Positions 32,589 through 41,719 of a stretch of 64,000 nucleotides of DNA are shown here, piece by piece. Position 1 is the first letter of the stretch, and each line of letters opens with the position of its first letter. A program made the translations under genes and the position numbers. This DNA is from DASVHS01 sp038244815 (GTDB lineage Bacteria; Acidobacteriota; Thermoanaerobaculia; Gp7-AA8), in assembly GCA_038244815.1 (NCBI GenBank), contig JBBRTB010000023.1:10147-74146 (forward strand). The letters run 5' to 3'. A model generated the notes under the pieces. That model did no database searches. It saw only the letters and a program-made list of their open reading frames with translations, and was not told the origin of the DNA.

Positions 32589-32629
32589 GTCCGTTTCTCC
32601 TTTTCAGTGTTCGCCAGCTCTGTCTGTCG

Positions 32630-32677
32630 AAACGATAGTCCTCACAACTATTAATGTCAAGAGGAGTATTATCGTTT
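32630..32677. promoter_or_regulatory. Divergent YceI/MarR promoter region with inverted repeat
   Basis: AAACGATA (32630-32637) and TATCGTTT (32670-32677) are perfect inverted copies. On the minus strand TTGACA (32655-32660) is followed after 17 bases by TATCGT (32632-32637), a good sigma-70 promoter for the YceI gene. On the plus strand TATTAT (32667-32672) is a likely -10 for marR. The repeat arms overlap both -10 regions, as expected for a MarR operator. Confidence 0.6.
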
Positions 32678-32706
32678 GGGCCGGCTGTTTGCGGACGAGG
32701 GTGGCT

Positions 32707-33189
32707 ATGTCGGGAAAATTGAAGCGGGAGATCAAACAGACCAGGCCGTTCGCCAGCCTGCAGGAGGAAGTGGTGCTCTCCATGCTCCGCACCGCCGATC
32801 AGCTGGCCGTTCCGATGACCGAGGTGCTGCGTCGGGAGAACCTGAGCATGTCGCAGTACAACGTGCTGCGCATCCTCCGCGGCGCCGGAGCCGAAGGGCT
32901 TCCCTGCGGGGAGATCTCGGAGCGGATGGTTCGCCGCGATCCCGACCTGACCCGCCTTCTCGATCGACTGGAGAAGCGCGGGCTGGTGGTTCGCTCGCGG
33001 GGTACGGCCGACCGGCGCGTGGTGCGGGCCTCGATCAGCAGCGAAGGGCTCGGTCTGCTCGAGTCGCTCGACGAGATCGTGAAAGCGACCGTCCGGAAGA
33101 CGTTGTCCCACATGCCCCAGAGTCGTCTGCAGGCGCTCTGCAAGCTTCTGGAGGAAGCGCGCGCGCCCGTGGCCGGCTCGGGAGCGTGA
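32707..33189 (+). CDS. MarR-family transcriptional regulator
   Basis: A 160-residue winged-helix repressor: an N-terminal dimerisation helix, LSMSQYNVLRILRGAGAEGL, the recognition helix in CGEISERMVRRDPDLTRLLD, and the wing LEKRGLVVRSRGTADRRVVR. MarR proteins usually release DNA on binding small phenolic or lipid-like ligands. ATG 32707 gives a normal-length protein; the open frame upstream to 32404 is antisense to the YceI gene. It probably controls YceI and itself through the inverted repeat between them, and may also sense a substrate of the fatty-acid locus beginning 330 bases downstream. Confidence 0.92.
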   Translation: MSGKLKREIKQTRPFASLQEEVVLSMLRTADQLAVPMTEVLRRENLSMSQYNVLRILRGAGAEGLPCGEISERMVRRDPDLTRLLDRLEKRGLVVRSRGTADRRVVRASISSEGLGLLESLDEIVKATVRKTLSHMPQSRLQALCKLLEEARAPVAGSGA

Positions 33190-33264
33190 CCGCGTTGATC
33201 GCTCAGCCGCTCGTCCGGGCAGGACTGGCGTCGAGCAGCGTGCGCCGCTCCCGATCCGCTACGT

Positions 33265-33491
33265 AGTGCCGACGCGTTTCGCGAGGCCGGCAACCGCGGC
33301 GTGCAGATTCATGGTGAGATCGGCTTCACCTGGGAGACAATCTCCACCTCAACTACAAGCGCGCCAGATCATCGGAGACTCTGTTCGGAGACTCGTCCTT
33401 CCATCGGGAACGCATCGCATCCCTGGTCATCGATAAATCGCAGCGAGCGTCGGACCGGCACAGCGAGCCGGCCGTCGCCGCCGCCTTATGA
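33265..33491 (+). pseudogene. C-terminal fragment of an acyl-CoA dehydrogenase, frameshifted
   Basis: The sequence reads DAFREAGNRGVQIHGEIGFT, then after a one-base deletion near 33332 continues NLHLNYKRARSSETLFGDSS and FHRERIASLVID, ending at TGA 33489-33491. This is the conserved end of FadE-type acyl-CoA dehydrogenases (QIHGGIGFTWE...YKRA). Neither frame alone covers it and there is no N-terminal part. The stretch between marR and this fragment shows nothing else. The intact acyl-CoA dehydrogenase at 42893 ends differently, so this is the remains of another paralogue. Confidence 0.8.
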
Positions 33492-33521
33492 ACGAATCAC
33501 GGTCAAAAAAGGAGGCACAGG

Positions 33522-36512
33522 ATGGCGAAATCGATCCGGATTCTCGTGGTCATGATTTTCCTCGTTGCACTTCCCATCGCGCTCTTCGCCCAGGCGCGCG
33601 CCACGGCGGCGGACCTCTCGGGCACGATCAACGACGAATCGGGCGCCGTCCTGCCCGGCGTCACGATCACGGCCACCAACGTGGCCACGAACCAGTCCCG
33701 CACGGGGGTCACCGACAACCAGGGGCGGTACTACATCGGGGCGCTGCCACCGAGCACGTACACGATCGGCGTGCAACTGTCCGGGTTCGCGCCGCAGGAG
33801 CGCAAGGCCATCCGGCTGCAGATCGGGCAACTGGCGGAGATGAATTTCAAGCTCAGGCCAGGGACCGCGGAAGCGATCGTGGTCAGCGCCAGGGCACCGG
33901 TCATCGATCCGACGCAGACCACGGTCTCCACCGTCATCGGCCAGGAGCAGATCGATTCGCTTCCCACGAACGGCCGCAATTTCCTGAGCTTCAGCGTCAT
34001 CACGCCCGGTGTCACCACCGATCGCACGCCGCAGCAGGGGGCCTCGGCAACCTCGGGCCTGACATTCGGCGGCCAGCGGGCGCGCTCCAACAACATCATG
34101 GTCGACGGCGTCGACAACAACGACTCGATCGTGGGCGCGGTGCGGGCCACGTTCAGCCAGGAAGCGATTCAGGAATTTCAGGTGCTGACGAACTCCTACT
34201 CGGCGGAGTTCGGCAAAGCCTCGGGCGGGATCGTCAACATCATCACCCGATCCGGAACGAACGAGACGCTCGGCGACGTCTTCGAGTTCTTTCGCAACGA
34301 TCATCTGAACGCCAAGGGTCACTTCGAGCAGTTCAATGTCTTCGGCAATTCCATCGACCAGCCGAAGGCACCGTTCCGTCAGAACCAGTACGGCTTCACC
34401 GTCGGCGGCCCGGTCCGTCGCGACCAGACGTTCTACTTCCTCTCCGCCGAGCGTCTCTCGACGAATACCAGCAACTTCGTGAACATCGATCCCACCGCCG
34501 CCGCTCTTCTGAACCAGAACGGCTTTCCGGTTCAGCTGGGGAACGTGCCCTATGACGTGAAGTCGAACGACTATCTGGCCAAGGTCGACCATCAGTTCGC
34601 ACCGGCGCACAACCTCAGCGTGCGCGCGAACTACGCCAGCCTCATCAATCAGAACGTCGAGCCGTTCGGCGGAATCGTGGCGAAGAGCCGCGGCGCCGTG
34701 CAGAACCGCAAGGACTGGGCGATCGCGGCCTCGCAGACAGACTCGCTGTCGCAGCGCTCCATCAACGAGCTGCGCGGCCAGTACGCCTACGAGAATCAGT
34801 TGATCGAGTCTCTCGATCCGAACTGCGGCGGCCCATGCGACACGTTCGACAAGGGTGGTCCGACGGTGGAGATCATCGGCGTGGCCAGCGTGGGCCGGCA
34901 GCGCTTCACGCCGCAGCCGCGGAAGAATCAGCGCTACCAGTTGAAGGATTCTCTCAGCTACTTCGGTGGAAATCACTCGCTGAAGGCGGGCTTCGACTTC
35001 AACGACGTGCACACCGAGTTCTCGGCGCTGCCGCTGCACTTCGGCGGCCGCTACATCTTTGCCGCGCTTCCGGCCATCCCCGCGCTCGGGCTCACGCAGC
35101 CCATCTCCTCGCTGCAGGCATTCGCGGCCGGACTGCCCGCCGCGTACGTCCGGGGTTATGGAACGAGCGGGAGCTCCTACAACGACCCGGACGTCGCGCT
35201 GTTCGTGCAGGACGACTGGAGCGTCAGCCCGAAACTCGTGTTCAAGGCCGGTCTCCGCTACCAGCGTCAATGGATGTACGACATTCCTTACACCGTCTCG
35301 ATGCCCGGCGGCGGCACGTACACGTACAAGCTTCCACAGGACACGAACAACTTCGGTCCGCGCCTGTCGCTGGCCTACGATCCGGCCGGCAACGGCCGTT
35401 CATCGCTGCACGCGTCATGGGGCATCTTCTACGACAATCAGATTCTCGCGGCCGCGCAGATCGGCGATGGGATCGACGGGCGGAATCTGCGCACGCTCGT
35501 CGCGCGCATCCCGAGCTCCATCGGCGCGTGGAGAGCGCCCGGGCACAAGCTGCCCGAGCCGACCACTCCCTATCCGAGCCTGGTCATCTCTCCCGATCCC
35601 GGCATGCAGACGCCCTTGGCGCAGCAGGCCGACCTCGGTTATGACCACGCCATCGGGCAGACCATGTCCGTTTCCGCAGATCTCCTTTACGTGCACGGCA
35701 CGCATCAACTGGGAACGATCGACTACAACCCGATCGTGCCGGCCCTCGGTGCGGGACGACGGCCGAACGACATCAACGGTGTGGCCGGAACGTCCGCGTC
35801 CGTCCTGCAGTACACATCGTTCGGCGAGACCTGGTACAGGGGCTTGACGCTGTCGCTGAACAAACGGCTCTCCAGCAATTTCCAGGTTCTGCTGTCTTAC
35901 ACGCGATCGAAGGCGGAAGACAACTCCACCGACTTCCAGAGCGCGTTCATCCCGCAGAAGGATGGACTGGGACGCGATCCGAACAATCCGAAGGGTCTGC
36001 CCATCGGCTTCGACCCGAGCGCGGAACGCGGATTCGCCACGCAGGATCAGAAAGACCGGTTCGTGCTCAGCGGCCTGTATCAGTTCCCCTGGCAGGTCCA
36101 GTTCTCGACGATTCTCACGGCGGCGTCCGGCCGGCCGTACACGGCACTGGCCGGAGTCGATCTCAACGGGGACGGCGACGGCGGCGCCTTCCCATCGGAC
36201 CGCGCACGGACGAATCCACTCGATCCGTCCACATCGGTGGCGCGCAACAGCGAGCGGATGAAGAGCCAGTTCAACATCGATGCGCGTCTCAGCAAGAGCT
36301 TCAATCTCGGTGGCGGGCGAGCCATCCAGGCCATGATCGACGTCTTCAACCTGACCAACCGCACGAACTACACCGAGATCAACAACATCTTCGGAACGGG
36401 CGCGTTCCCCACGTCGCCTCAGAAGGATGCCCAGGGCCGTGTCACGTACGGAACGTACACGGAGGCACTTCCGGGACGGCAGATTCAACTCGCAGCAAAG
36501 GTCAGTTTCTGA
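33522..36512 (+). CDS. Oar-like TonB-dependent receptor with carboxypeptidase-regulatory domain
   Basis: A 996-residue outer-membrane receptor for energy-dependent uptake. It has a signal peptide (about 1-23), then a carboxypeptidase regulatory-like domain at about 30-110 (LSGTINDESGAVLPGVTITA, then DNQGRYYIGALPPSTYTI). A TonB plug follows at about 115-260 (LPTNGRNFLSFSVITPGV, SNNIMVDGVDNND, YSAEFGKASGGIVNIITRSG). The rest is a long beta-barrel ending in Phe (AAKVSF). GGAGG at 33511-33515 lies six bases before ATG 33522. The SDR gene starts one base after its stop and the beta-oxidation genes follow without gaps, so its ligand is plausibly a fatty acid, lipid or similar hydrophobic compound. 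That is inference from context. Confidence 0.9.
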   Translation: MAKSIRILVVMIFLVALPIALFAQARATAADLSGTINDESGAVLPGVTITATNVATNQSRTGVTDNQGRYYIGALPPSTYTIGVQLSGFAPQERKAIRLQIGQLAEMNFKLRPGTAEAIVVSARAPVIDPTQTTVSTVIGQEQIDSLPTNGRNFLSFSVITPGVTTDRTPQQGASATSGLTFGGQRARSNNIMVDGVDNNDSIVGAVRATFSQEAIQEFQVLTNSYSAEFGKASGGIVNIITRSGTNETLGDVFEFFRNDHLNAKGHFEQFNVFGNSIDQPKAPFRQNQYGFTVGGPVRRDQTFYFLSAERLSTNTSNFVNIDPTAAALLNQNGFPVQLGNVPYDVKSNDYLAKVDHQFAPAHNLSVRANYASLINQNVEPFGGIVAKSRGAVQNRKDWAIAASQTDSLSQRSINELRGQYAYENQLIESLDPNCGGPCDTFDKGGPTVEIIGVASVGRQRFTPQPRKNQRYQLKDSLSYFGGNHSLKAGFDFNDVHTEFSALPLHFGGRYIFAALPAIPALGLTQPISSLQAFAAGLPAAYVRGYGTSGSSYNDPDVALFVQDDWSVSPKLVFKAGLRYQRQWMYDIPYTVSMPGGGTYTYKLPQDTNNFGPRLSLAYDPAGNGRSSLHASWGIFYDNQILAAAQIGDGIDGRNLRTLVARIPSSIGAWRAPGHKLPEPTTPYPSLVISPDPGMQTPLAQQADLGYDHAIGQTMSVSADLLYVHGTHQLGTIDYNPIVPALGAGRRPNDINGVAGTSASVLQYTSFGETWYRGLTLSLNKRLSSNFQVLLSYTRSKAEDNSTDFQSAFIPQKDGLGRDPNNPKGLPIGFDPSAERGFATQDQKDRFVLSGLYQFPWQVQFSTILTAASGRPYTALAGVDLNGDGDGGAFPSDRARTNPLDPSTSVARNSERMKSQFNIDARLSKSFNLGGGRAIQAMIDVFNLTNRTNYTEINNIFGTGAFPTSPQKDAQGRVTYGTYTEALPGRQIQLAAKVSF

Positions 36513-36513
36513 G

Positions 36514-37290
36514 TTGACCCGAGCGATCCAGCAGCTCTTCGACCTCTCCGGCCGCGCGGCCATCGTCACCGGTGGCTCGCGCGGCCTCGGCCTGGAGATC
36601 GCCGAGGGCCTGGCCGAGGCGGGCGCGTCGCTGATGCTGTGCGCGCGGCGCGAGCAATGGCTCGCGCCAGCCATCGAAGCCATGCGCAAACAGGGAGCGC
36701 GGGCGGAGGGCATGGTCTGCGACGTCACCGATGCCGGGCAGGTGGAGGCCGTGGTGTCGGCGGCGATGGCGGCGTTCGGACGTCTGGACATTCTCATCAA
36801 CAACGCCGGAGTGTCGTGGGGAGCGGCTCCTGAGGAGATGGCTCTCGAGCAGTGGCAGCGCGTCCTCGACACGAATCTGACCGGTGCGTTTCTCTTCGCC
36901 CAGGCAGCCGGACGGGAGATGCTCAAGGCGCAGCGCGGTGCGATCGTCAACATCGCATCTGTGGCGGGACTGCGCTCCTCCGTGCACGGTCCTCATTACG
37001 CCGGTTATGTGGCCAGCAAGGCCGGATTGATGGGATTGACGCGCGAGCTGGCCGCGTCGTGGGGTCCGCGCGGGATCCGCGTCAACGCCATCGCTCCCGG
37101 TTTTTTTCACTCGCGGCTGGCCGACCCGATCATCGCGCTCGTCGAGCCGTCCATCCAGGCGCGCAATCCCATTCCTCGTGTCGGCGAGCCGGGAGAGTTG
37201 AAAGGAGTGGCTGCCTTTCTGGCCTCGGACGCGTCAAGCTATATCACCGGGCAGGTCATCGCCGTCGACGGCGGGGCAACGATCGTTTAG
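36514..37290 (+). CDS. SDR-family oxidoreductase (3-oxoacyl-ACP reductase/gluconate dehydrogenase-like)
   Basis: A 258-residue classical short-chain dehydrogenase. The NAD(P) motif TGGSRGLG is at residues 19-26, NNAGVSWG follows, and the catalytic Ser is in NIASVAGL, with Tyr and Lys in YAGYVASKAG. The C-terminal end is the typical GQVIAVDGGATIV. The start is TTG 36514, one base after the receptor stop, because it places the cofactor motif at the normal distance; the longer frame to 36427 overlaps the receptor. In this operon it probably reduces or oxidises a hydroxyl/keto group of the imported acyl substrate; the exact substrate is not readable. Confidence 0.88.
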   Translation: MTRAIQQLFDLSGRAAIVTGGSRGLGLEIAEGLAEAGASLMLCARREQWLAPAIEAMRKQGARAEGMVCDVTDAGQVEAVVSAAMAAFGRLDILINNAGVSWGAAPEEMALEQWQRVLDTNLTGAFLFAQAAGREMLKAQRGAIVNIASVAGLRSSVHGPHYAGYVASKAGLMGLTRELAASWGPRGIRVNAIAPGFFHSRLADPIIALVEPSIQARNPIPRVGEPGELKGVAAFLASDASSYITGQVIAVDGGATIV

Positions 37291-37300
37291 CGGAGGACGC

Positions 37301-38968
37301 ATGACTTCTCCATACGCCGCGAAGCCGTGGATCGATCACTACGACTACTGGGTGCAGCCGCACATGAACTATCCGCGCCGGCCGCTGGGAGACATCCTCC
37401 GTCTGGCCGCGGCCGATGTGCCCGACCGTCCGGCCACGGCGTTTCTAGGCGCCCAGCTCACGTGGGCGGAGATCAAGGATCGCAGCGACCGGCTGGCCAC
37501 GGCCCTGGCGCGGATGGGAATCGGCAAGGGCGATCGCGTCGGCATCATGCTGCCGAACTCTCCGCAATATGTCTTCGCGGCGTTCGCGATCCTGCGCATC
37601 GGCGCGATCGTGGTTAACATCAACCCGCTCTACACACCGCGCGAGATCGCGGTTGTGGCGCAGGACTCGGGGATGCGTCTGCTCATCGTGCTCGATCTTC
37701 TGGCTCCCGCCGCGCAGGCGGTGCGCAAGCAGACAGCGATCGAAACGATCTTGATCACTTCGCTGGCGGAATACAGCGCCGCCGGCACTCAATGCCCCGC
37801 GGTCGAAGGAACGCAGCGATTGAGCGACGTACTGGCCGCGGTCAGCGAGCCCGATCTGCCGAGCGTGGCCATCGATCCTGAGAACGACGTCGCCGTCCTG
37901 CAGTACACCGGCGGCACGACCGGCGTTCCGAAAGGGGCGATGCTGACGCACTACAACATCTTCGCGAACGTCATCCAGACGACCGTTCTCCATCATCCCG
38001 ATCAGCGCCGGGGCGAAGAGCGCACCCTGCTGGTGATCCCGTACTTTCACATCTACGGTTTCACCGTTGGCCTGATGTCGGTAGCCTGGCAGGGCGGAAT
38101 GCAGATTCTCATTCCGAAGTACGACGTCGAGGCGTTGCTCGCGGCCATCCGCGACTTCCGGCCGACATACTTTCCGGCCGTACCGACGATCTACGTTTCG
38201 ATCCTCACGCATCCGCAGGCGCGGGAGTACGGGATCGACAAGGTGCGCGCCTTCAACAGCGGATCCGCGCCGCTGCCGGTCGAGGTGATCGACCAGTTCG
38301 AGCGGATGACCGGCGGCACGCTCAACGAAGGCTACGGACTGTCCGAGGCTTCGCCGGTGACGCACACCACCCCGTCGCTGTCGCGGCGCAAGCCGGGGAG
38401 CATCGGCATTCCGCTGCCCGACACGGACATCAAGATCGTCGATCTCGAGCAGGGCACGCAGGAAGCGCCGGTCGGGAGCGACGGGGAGCTCTGCATTGCC
38501 GGCCCTCAGGTGATGAAGGGCTACTGGAATCGCCGGAGCGAGACGGAGACCGCGCTGCGCCGGGACGGGGAGGGACGGACCTGGCTTTACACGGGCGACA
38601 TCGCGCGCATGGACGAGGACGGGTATACCTATATCGTGCAGCGGAAGAAGGACATGATCATCGTATCGGGATTCAACGTCTATCCTTCCGAGGTGGAGTC
38701 GGTGCTCTTTTCGCATCCGGCGGTGATGGAGGCGGTCGTCATCGGAGTTCCGCACGCGTACTACGGCGAGGTGGTGAAAGCATTCGTGGTGCTCAAGCCC
38801 GGCGCGGCCGTCCTGGCGGGAGAGCTGGACAGTCACTGCGCGGCCGATCTCGCGGAGTTCAAACGGCCCAGGAGCATCGAGATCCGCGATGCCCTTCCCA
38901 AGAGTGCTGTCGGCAAGATCCTTCGTCGGGAGCTGCGCGAGGAGAACGCGGTGGTGGAGAAAGCATGA
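37301..38968 (+). CDS. fadD: Long-chain fatty acid-CoA ligase (FadD-like)
   Basis: A 555-residue ANL-superfamily adenylating enzyme that activates a carboxylic acid to its CoA thioester with ATP. The P-loop is YTGGTTGVPKGAMLTH and the A5 motif is EGYGLSEASPVTHTTPS. The A7 motif is YTGDIARMDEDGYTYIVQR, followed by KDMIIVSGFNVYPSEVES, and the catalytic Lys is near the end in PKSAVGKILRREL. Length and motif order are normal for long- or medium-chain acyl-CoA ligases. It begins 10 bases after the SDR stop and its TGA overlaps the next ATG (ATGA). It provides the entry step of the beta-oxidation operon. Confidence 0.92.
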   Translation: MTSPYAAKPWIDHYDYWVQPHMNYPRRPLGDILRLAAADVPDRPATAFLGAQLTWAEIKDRSDRLATALARMGIGKGDRVGIMLPNSPQYVFAAFAILRIGAIVVNINPLYTPREIAVVAQDSGMRLLIVLDLLAPAAQAVRKQTAIETILITSLAEYSAAGTQCPAVEGTQRLSDVLAAVSEPDLPSVAIDPENDVAVLQYTGGTTGVPKGAMLTHYNIFANVIQTTVLHHPDQRRGEERTLLVIPYFHIYGFTVGLMSVAWQGGMQILIPKYDVEALLAAIRDFRPTYFPAVPTIYVSILTHPQAREYGIDKVRAFNSGSAPLPVEVIDQFERMTGGTLNEGYGLSEASPVTHTTPSLSRRKPGSIGIPLPDTDIKIVDLEQGTQEAPVGSDGELCIAGPQVMKGYWNRRSETETALRRDGEGRTWLYTGDIARMDEDGYTYIVQRKKDMIIVSGFNVYPSEVESVLFSHPAVMEAVVIGVPHAYYGEVVKAFVVLKPGAAVLAGELDSHCAADLAEFKRPRSIEIRDALPKSAVGKILRRELREENAVVEKA

Positions 38969-41247
38969 CGCGCTCGATCCGCCGCGTCGTCGTCATCGGC
39001 TCGGGAACGATGGGCGGCGGCATCGCCGCACACTTTGCAAACGCCGGCATTCCCGTCCATCTGCTCGACGTCTCACAGGCCATCGTCACGGCTTCCGTCG
39101 AGCGCATGAAGAAGTCGAAGCCGCCCGCGTTCTTCACACCGGAGACCGCCGCGCTCGTCTCCGTCGGCAATCTCGAGGAGCACGAGTGGCGAATCGGTGA
39201 GGGCGACTGGATCGTCGAAGCGATCGTCGAAGATCTCACTGCGAAGCGCGCGCTGGTCAAGCGGATCGACCGGCTGCGCAAGCCCGACAGCATCGTCACC
39301 AGCAATACCTCGGGGCTGCCGATCGTCACGATTGCCGCGGAGGCATCCGCCGATTTCAAGTCGCACTTTCTCGGTACGCACTTTTTCAATCCGCCCCGTT
39401 ACATGAAGCTCCTCGAGGTCATTCCGACGAAGGAGACGAAGCCCGAGATCACGGCGTTCGTGCGCCACTTCGCGGAAACGCGGCTGGGGAAAGGCGTGGT
39501 CCTCTGCAAGGACACGCCGAACTTCATCGCCAACCGGCTGGGATCGATTTCCGGCGCGACGCTCGTCGACTTCGTCCTTGCCAACGGCTACACGATTGAA
39601 GAGACCGACGCCATCGCCGGCCCGCTGATCGGCCGGCCGAAGACCGCCGCCTTCCGGTTGCAGGATCTCGTCGGACTGGACGTGGCCGCGTCGGTAGCGA
39701 CGAATCTCTACGGTCTGATCGAAGGTGACGAATCGCGCGAGGTTCTGCGCTCGCCGCGGATCGAGAAGCTGCGTAAACAGCAGATGGATCGCGGGCGGCT
39801 CGGCGACAAGAGCGGGCAGGGCTTCTACAAAAAAGACGGCAAGTCGATTCAGACGCTCGATCTCGAGACGGGCGAGTATCGCCCGCGGCGCGAGCCCGAT
39901 GTTCCCTCGATCGCCGGGGGGATGAAGATCAGGGATCTGCCGAAGCGGCTGGCCTTCGTGCTGCAGCAGGATGACAAGGCGGGTGCACTGGCGCGCCACG
40001 TGATCTACAGCACCCTGGCGTACGCGGCGCGGCGGGTTCCGGAGATCACGGACGAACTCGTCAATGTCGATAGCGCCATGCGCTGGGGTTTCTCGCACGA
40101 GATGGGACCGTTCGAGTTGTGGGACGCGCTGGGCGTGCGCGCCATCGCCGGGGCGATGGAGAAGAGCGGCGTGGCCGTGGCGCCGTGGGTGAAGGAAATG
40201 CTGGCGCGCGGCCAGGAGCGTTTTTACGACTCGGTGAAGATCGAGGCGGATCCGCGCTCGATCGGCATCGCGCAGCAGCCGGTCGTGCGCGAGAACGCCA
40301 GCGCTTCACTGCGGGACATCGGTGACGGCGTTCTCTGTCTCGAATTCCACACCAAGATGAACACGCTCGACGACGGCGTGCGGGCCATGATCGCCGAATC
40401 GGTCGCGGAGATGGAGCGCGGCGCCTGGAAGGGGATGGTGATCGGCAACGACGGCCACGACTTCTGCGTCGGCGCGAATCTCGCCGCCGGTCTCACGGAA
40501 GCGGAAAGCAAGGATCTCGACCGCGGAGTCAGGGCCATGCAGGACGCGCTGATGCTCGTCCGCTTCGCGGCCAAACCGGTCGTGGCCGCGCCGTTCGGCC
40601 GGACCCTCGGCGGAGGGGCGGAGGTGGCCATGGCCGCCGCGCGGATCGTTGCCGCAGCCGAGACGTACATGGGGCTGGTGGAGCTCGGCGTCGGTCTCGT
40701 TCCGGCGGCGGGGGGCTGCAAGGAGCTGGTGCGCCGCGTCGTTTCGCCGGCGATGAAGCGGACGCCGAATGCAGATCCACTGCCGTTCGTGCAGAACGTG
40801 CTGCAGACGATCGGCACGGCCAGGGTCTCGACGAGCGCGGAAGAGGCGCGATCGATGGGTTTTCTCGGCGCGGCCGATCACGTGGTCATGAATGGCGATC
40901 ATCTGCTGGCCGAAGCGAAGGCGGTGGTGCTCGATCTGGCCGCGGAAGGCTATGTTTCGCCGCCGCGGGACAAGAGCTGCTACGCGGCGGGGCGCGACGT
41001 CGCCGCGGCGCTTCGGGCCGGAATCCATGCGCTGCAGCAGGGCGCATACATCAGCGACTACGATGCTCTTCTCAGCACGAAGCTGGCCGCGATTCTCTCG
41101 GGTGCAGAGCTCTCCAGCGGCGAGTGGGTGGACGAGCAATACTTCCTCGATCGCGAGCGCGAGGCCTTCGTGGCACTCTGCCGCGAGCCGAAGACGATCG
41201 AGCGCATTCGATTCATGCTGGCCAATGGGAAGCCTCTGAGGAACTGA
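38965..41247 (+). CDS. Bifunctional 3-hydroxyacyl-CoA dehydrogenase/enoyl-CoA hydratase (FadN-type order)
   Basis: A 760-residue two-step beta-oxidation enzyme with the dehydrogenase first and the hydratase last, the FadN order rather than the FadB order. The N terminus holds the NAD motif GSGTMGGGIAAHFANAG, then GTHFFNPPRYMKLLEVIPT and KDTPNFIANRLG of the 3-hydroxyacyl-CoA dehydrogenase. The C-terminal third holds the crotonase domain (about 450-650), with VIGNDGHDFCVGANLA as oxyanion region and TLGGGAEVAMAAARIVAAAE. It hydrates enoyl-CoA and oxidises the product to 3-ketoacyl-CoA. The start overlaps the ligase stop and the thioesterase gene starts one base after its own stop. Confidence 0.92.
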   Translation: MTRSIRRVVVIGSGTMGGGIAAHFANAGIPVHLLDVSQAIVTASVERMKKSKPPAFFTPETAALVSVGNLEEHEWRIGEGDWIVEAIVEDLTAKRALVKRIDRLRKPDSIVTSNTSGLPIVTIAAEASADFKSHFLGTHFFNPPRYMKLLEVIPTKETKPEITAFVRHFAETRLGKGVVLCKDTPNFIANRLGSISGATLVDFVLANGYTIEETDAIAGPLIGRPKTAAFRLQDLVGLDVAASVATNLYGLIEGDESREVLRSPRIEKLRKQQMDRGRLGDKSGQGFYKKDGKSIQTLDLETGEYRPRREPDVPSIAGGMKIRDLPKRLAFVLQQDDKAGALARHVIYSTLAYAARRVPEITDELVNVDSAMRWGFSHEMGPFELWDALGVRAIAGAMEKSGVAVAPWVKEMLARGQERFYDSVKIEADPRSIGIAQQPVVRENASASLRDIGDGVLCLEFHTKMNTLDDGVRAMIAESVAEMERGAWKGMVIGNDGHDFCVGANLAAGLTEAESKDLDRGVRAMQDALMLVRFAAKPVVAAPFGRTLGGGAEVAMAAARIVAAAETYMGLVELGVGLVPAAGGCKELVRRVVSPAMKRTPNADPLPFVQNVLQTIGTARVSTSAEEARSMGFLGAADHVVMNGDHLLAEAKAVVLDLAAEGYVSPPRDKSCYAAGRDVAAALRAGIHALQQGAYISDYDALLSTKLAAILSGAELSSGEWVDEQYFLDREREAFVALCREPKTIERIRFMLANGKPLRN

Positions 41248-41248
41248 C

Positions 41249-41719
41249 ATGGACGAGATTGCCGGAGAGCGCCGCACCATGAGCGGCCTGGAGTACATGC
41301 GCAAGATCGTGGCCGGCGAGATCGAGGGAGCGCCGATGGCGCGCCTGCTCAACATCCGCATCCGCAGCGTCGAGGAAGGCCATGTGATCGTTACGGCGGA
41401 GCCGGCCCTCGAATTCGAGAACGGCCTGCACATCGCTCACGGAGGATTCGCGGCCGCGCTCCTCGACACGGCCCTGGGATGTGCGGCCAATTCCGTGATG
41501 CCGGCAGGGAAAGTCTTCACCACGCTGGAAATGAAGATCAATTTCACTCGTGCCGTCACGCGGCAGACAGGAACGCTGACCTGCAGCGCCGCCGTCCTGC
41601 ACGCTGGAGCCCGCACGGCCACCGCGGAAGGGCGCATCGTCGACGATGCCGGAAAGCTCTACGGGCACGGCACGGCCACTTTCATCCTCTTTCGCGACAC
41701 CTCGGAGGCGAAATCATGA
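41249..41719 (+). CDS. PaaI-like hotdog thioesterase
   Basis: A 156-residue hotdog-fold protein: it shows ARLLNIRIRSVEEGHVIVTA, the signature HIAHGGFAAALLDTALGCAA with the catalytic-region Asp, and a closing strand with ARTATAEGRIVDDAGKLYGH. The family hydrolyses small or aromatic acyl-CoA esters and can free CoA when beta-oxidation stalls. It opens with ATG 41249, one base after the previous stop, although a downstream ATG at 41279 would still leave the fold intact. Its TGA overlaps the thiolase start (ATGA). Confidence 0.88.
   Translation: MDEIAGERRTMSGLEYMRKIVAGEIEGAPMARLLNIRIRSVEEGHVIVTAEPALEFENGLHIAHGGFAAALLDTALGCAANSVMPAGKVFTTLEMKINFTRAVTRQTGTLTCSAAVLHAGARTATAEGRIVDDAGKLYGHGTATFILFRDTSEAKS

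Noticed and set aside
33486..35270. 594-codon minus-strand frame opposite the TonB receptor
   Set aside because: It is antisense to a clear receptor with signal peptide, plug and barrel; no ribosome-binding site or domain supports it.
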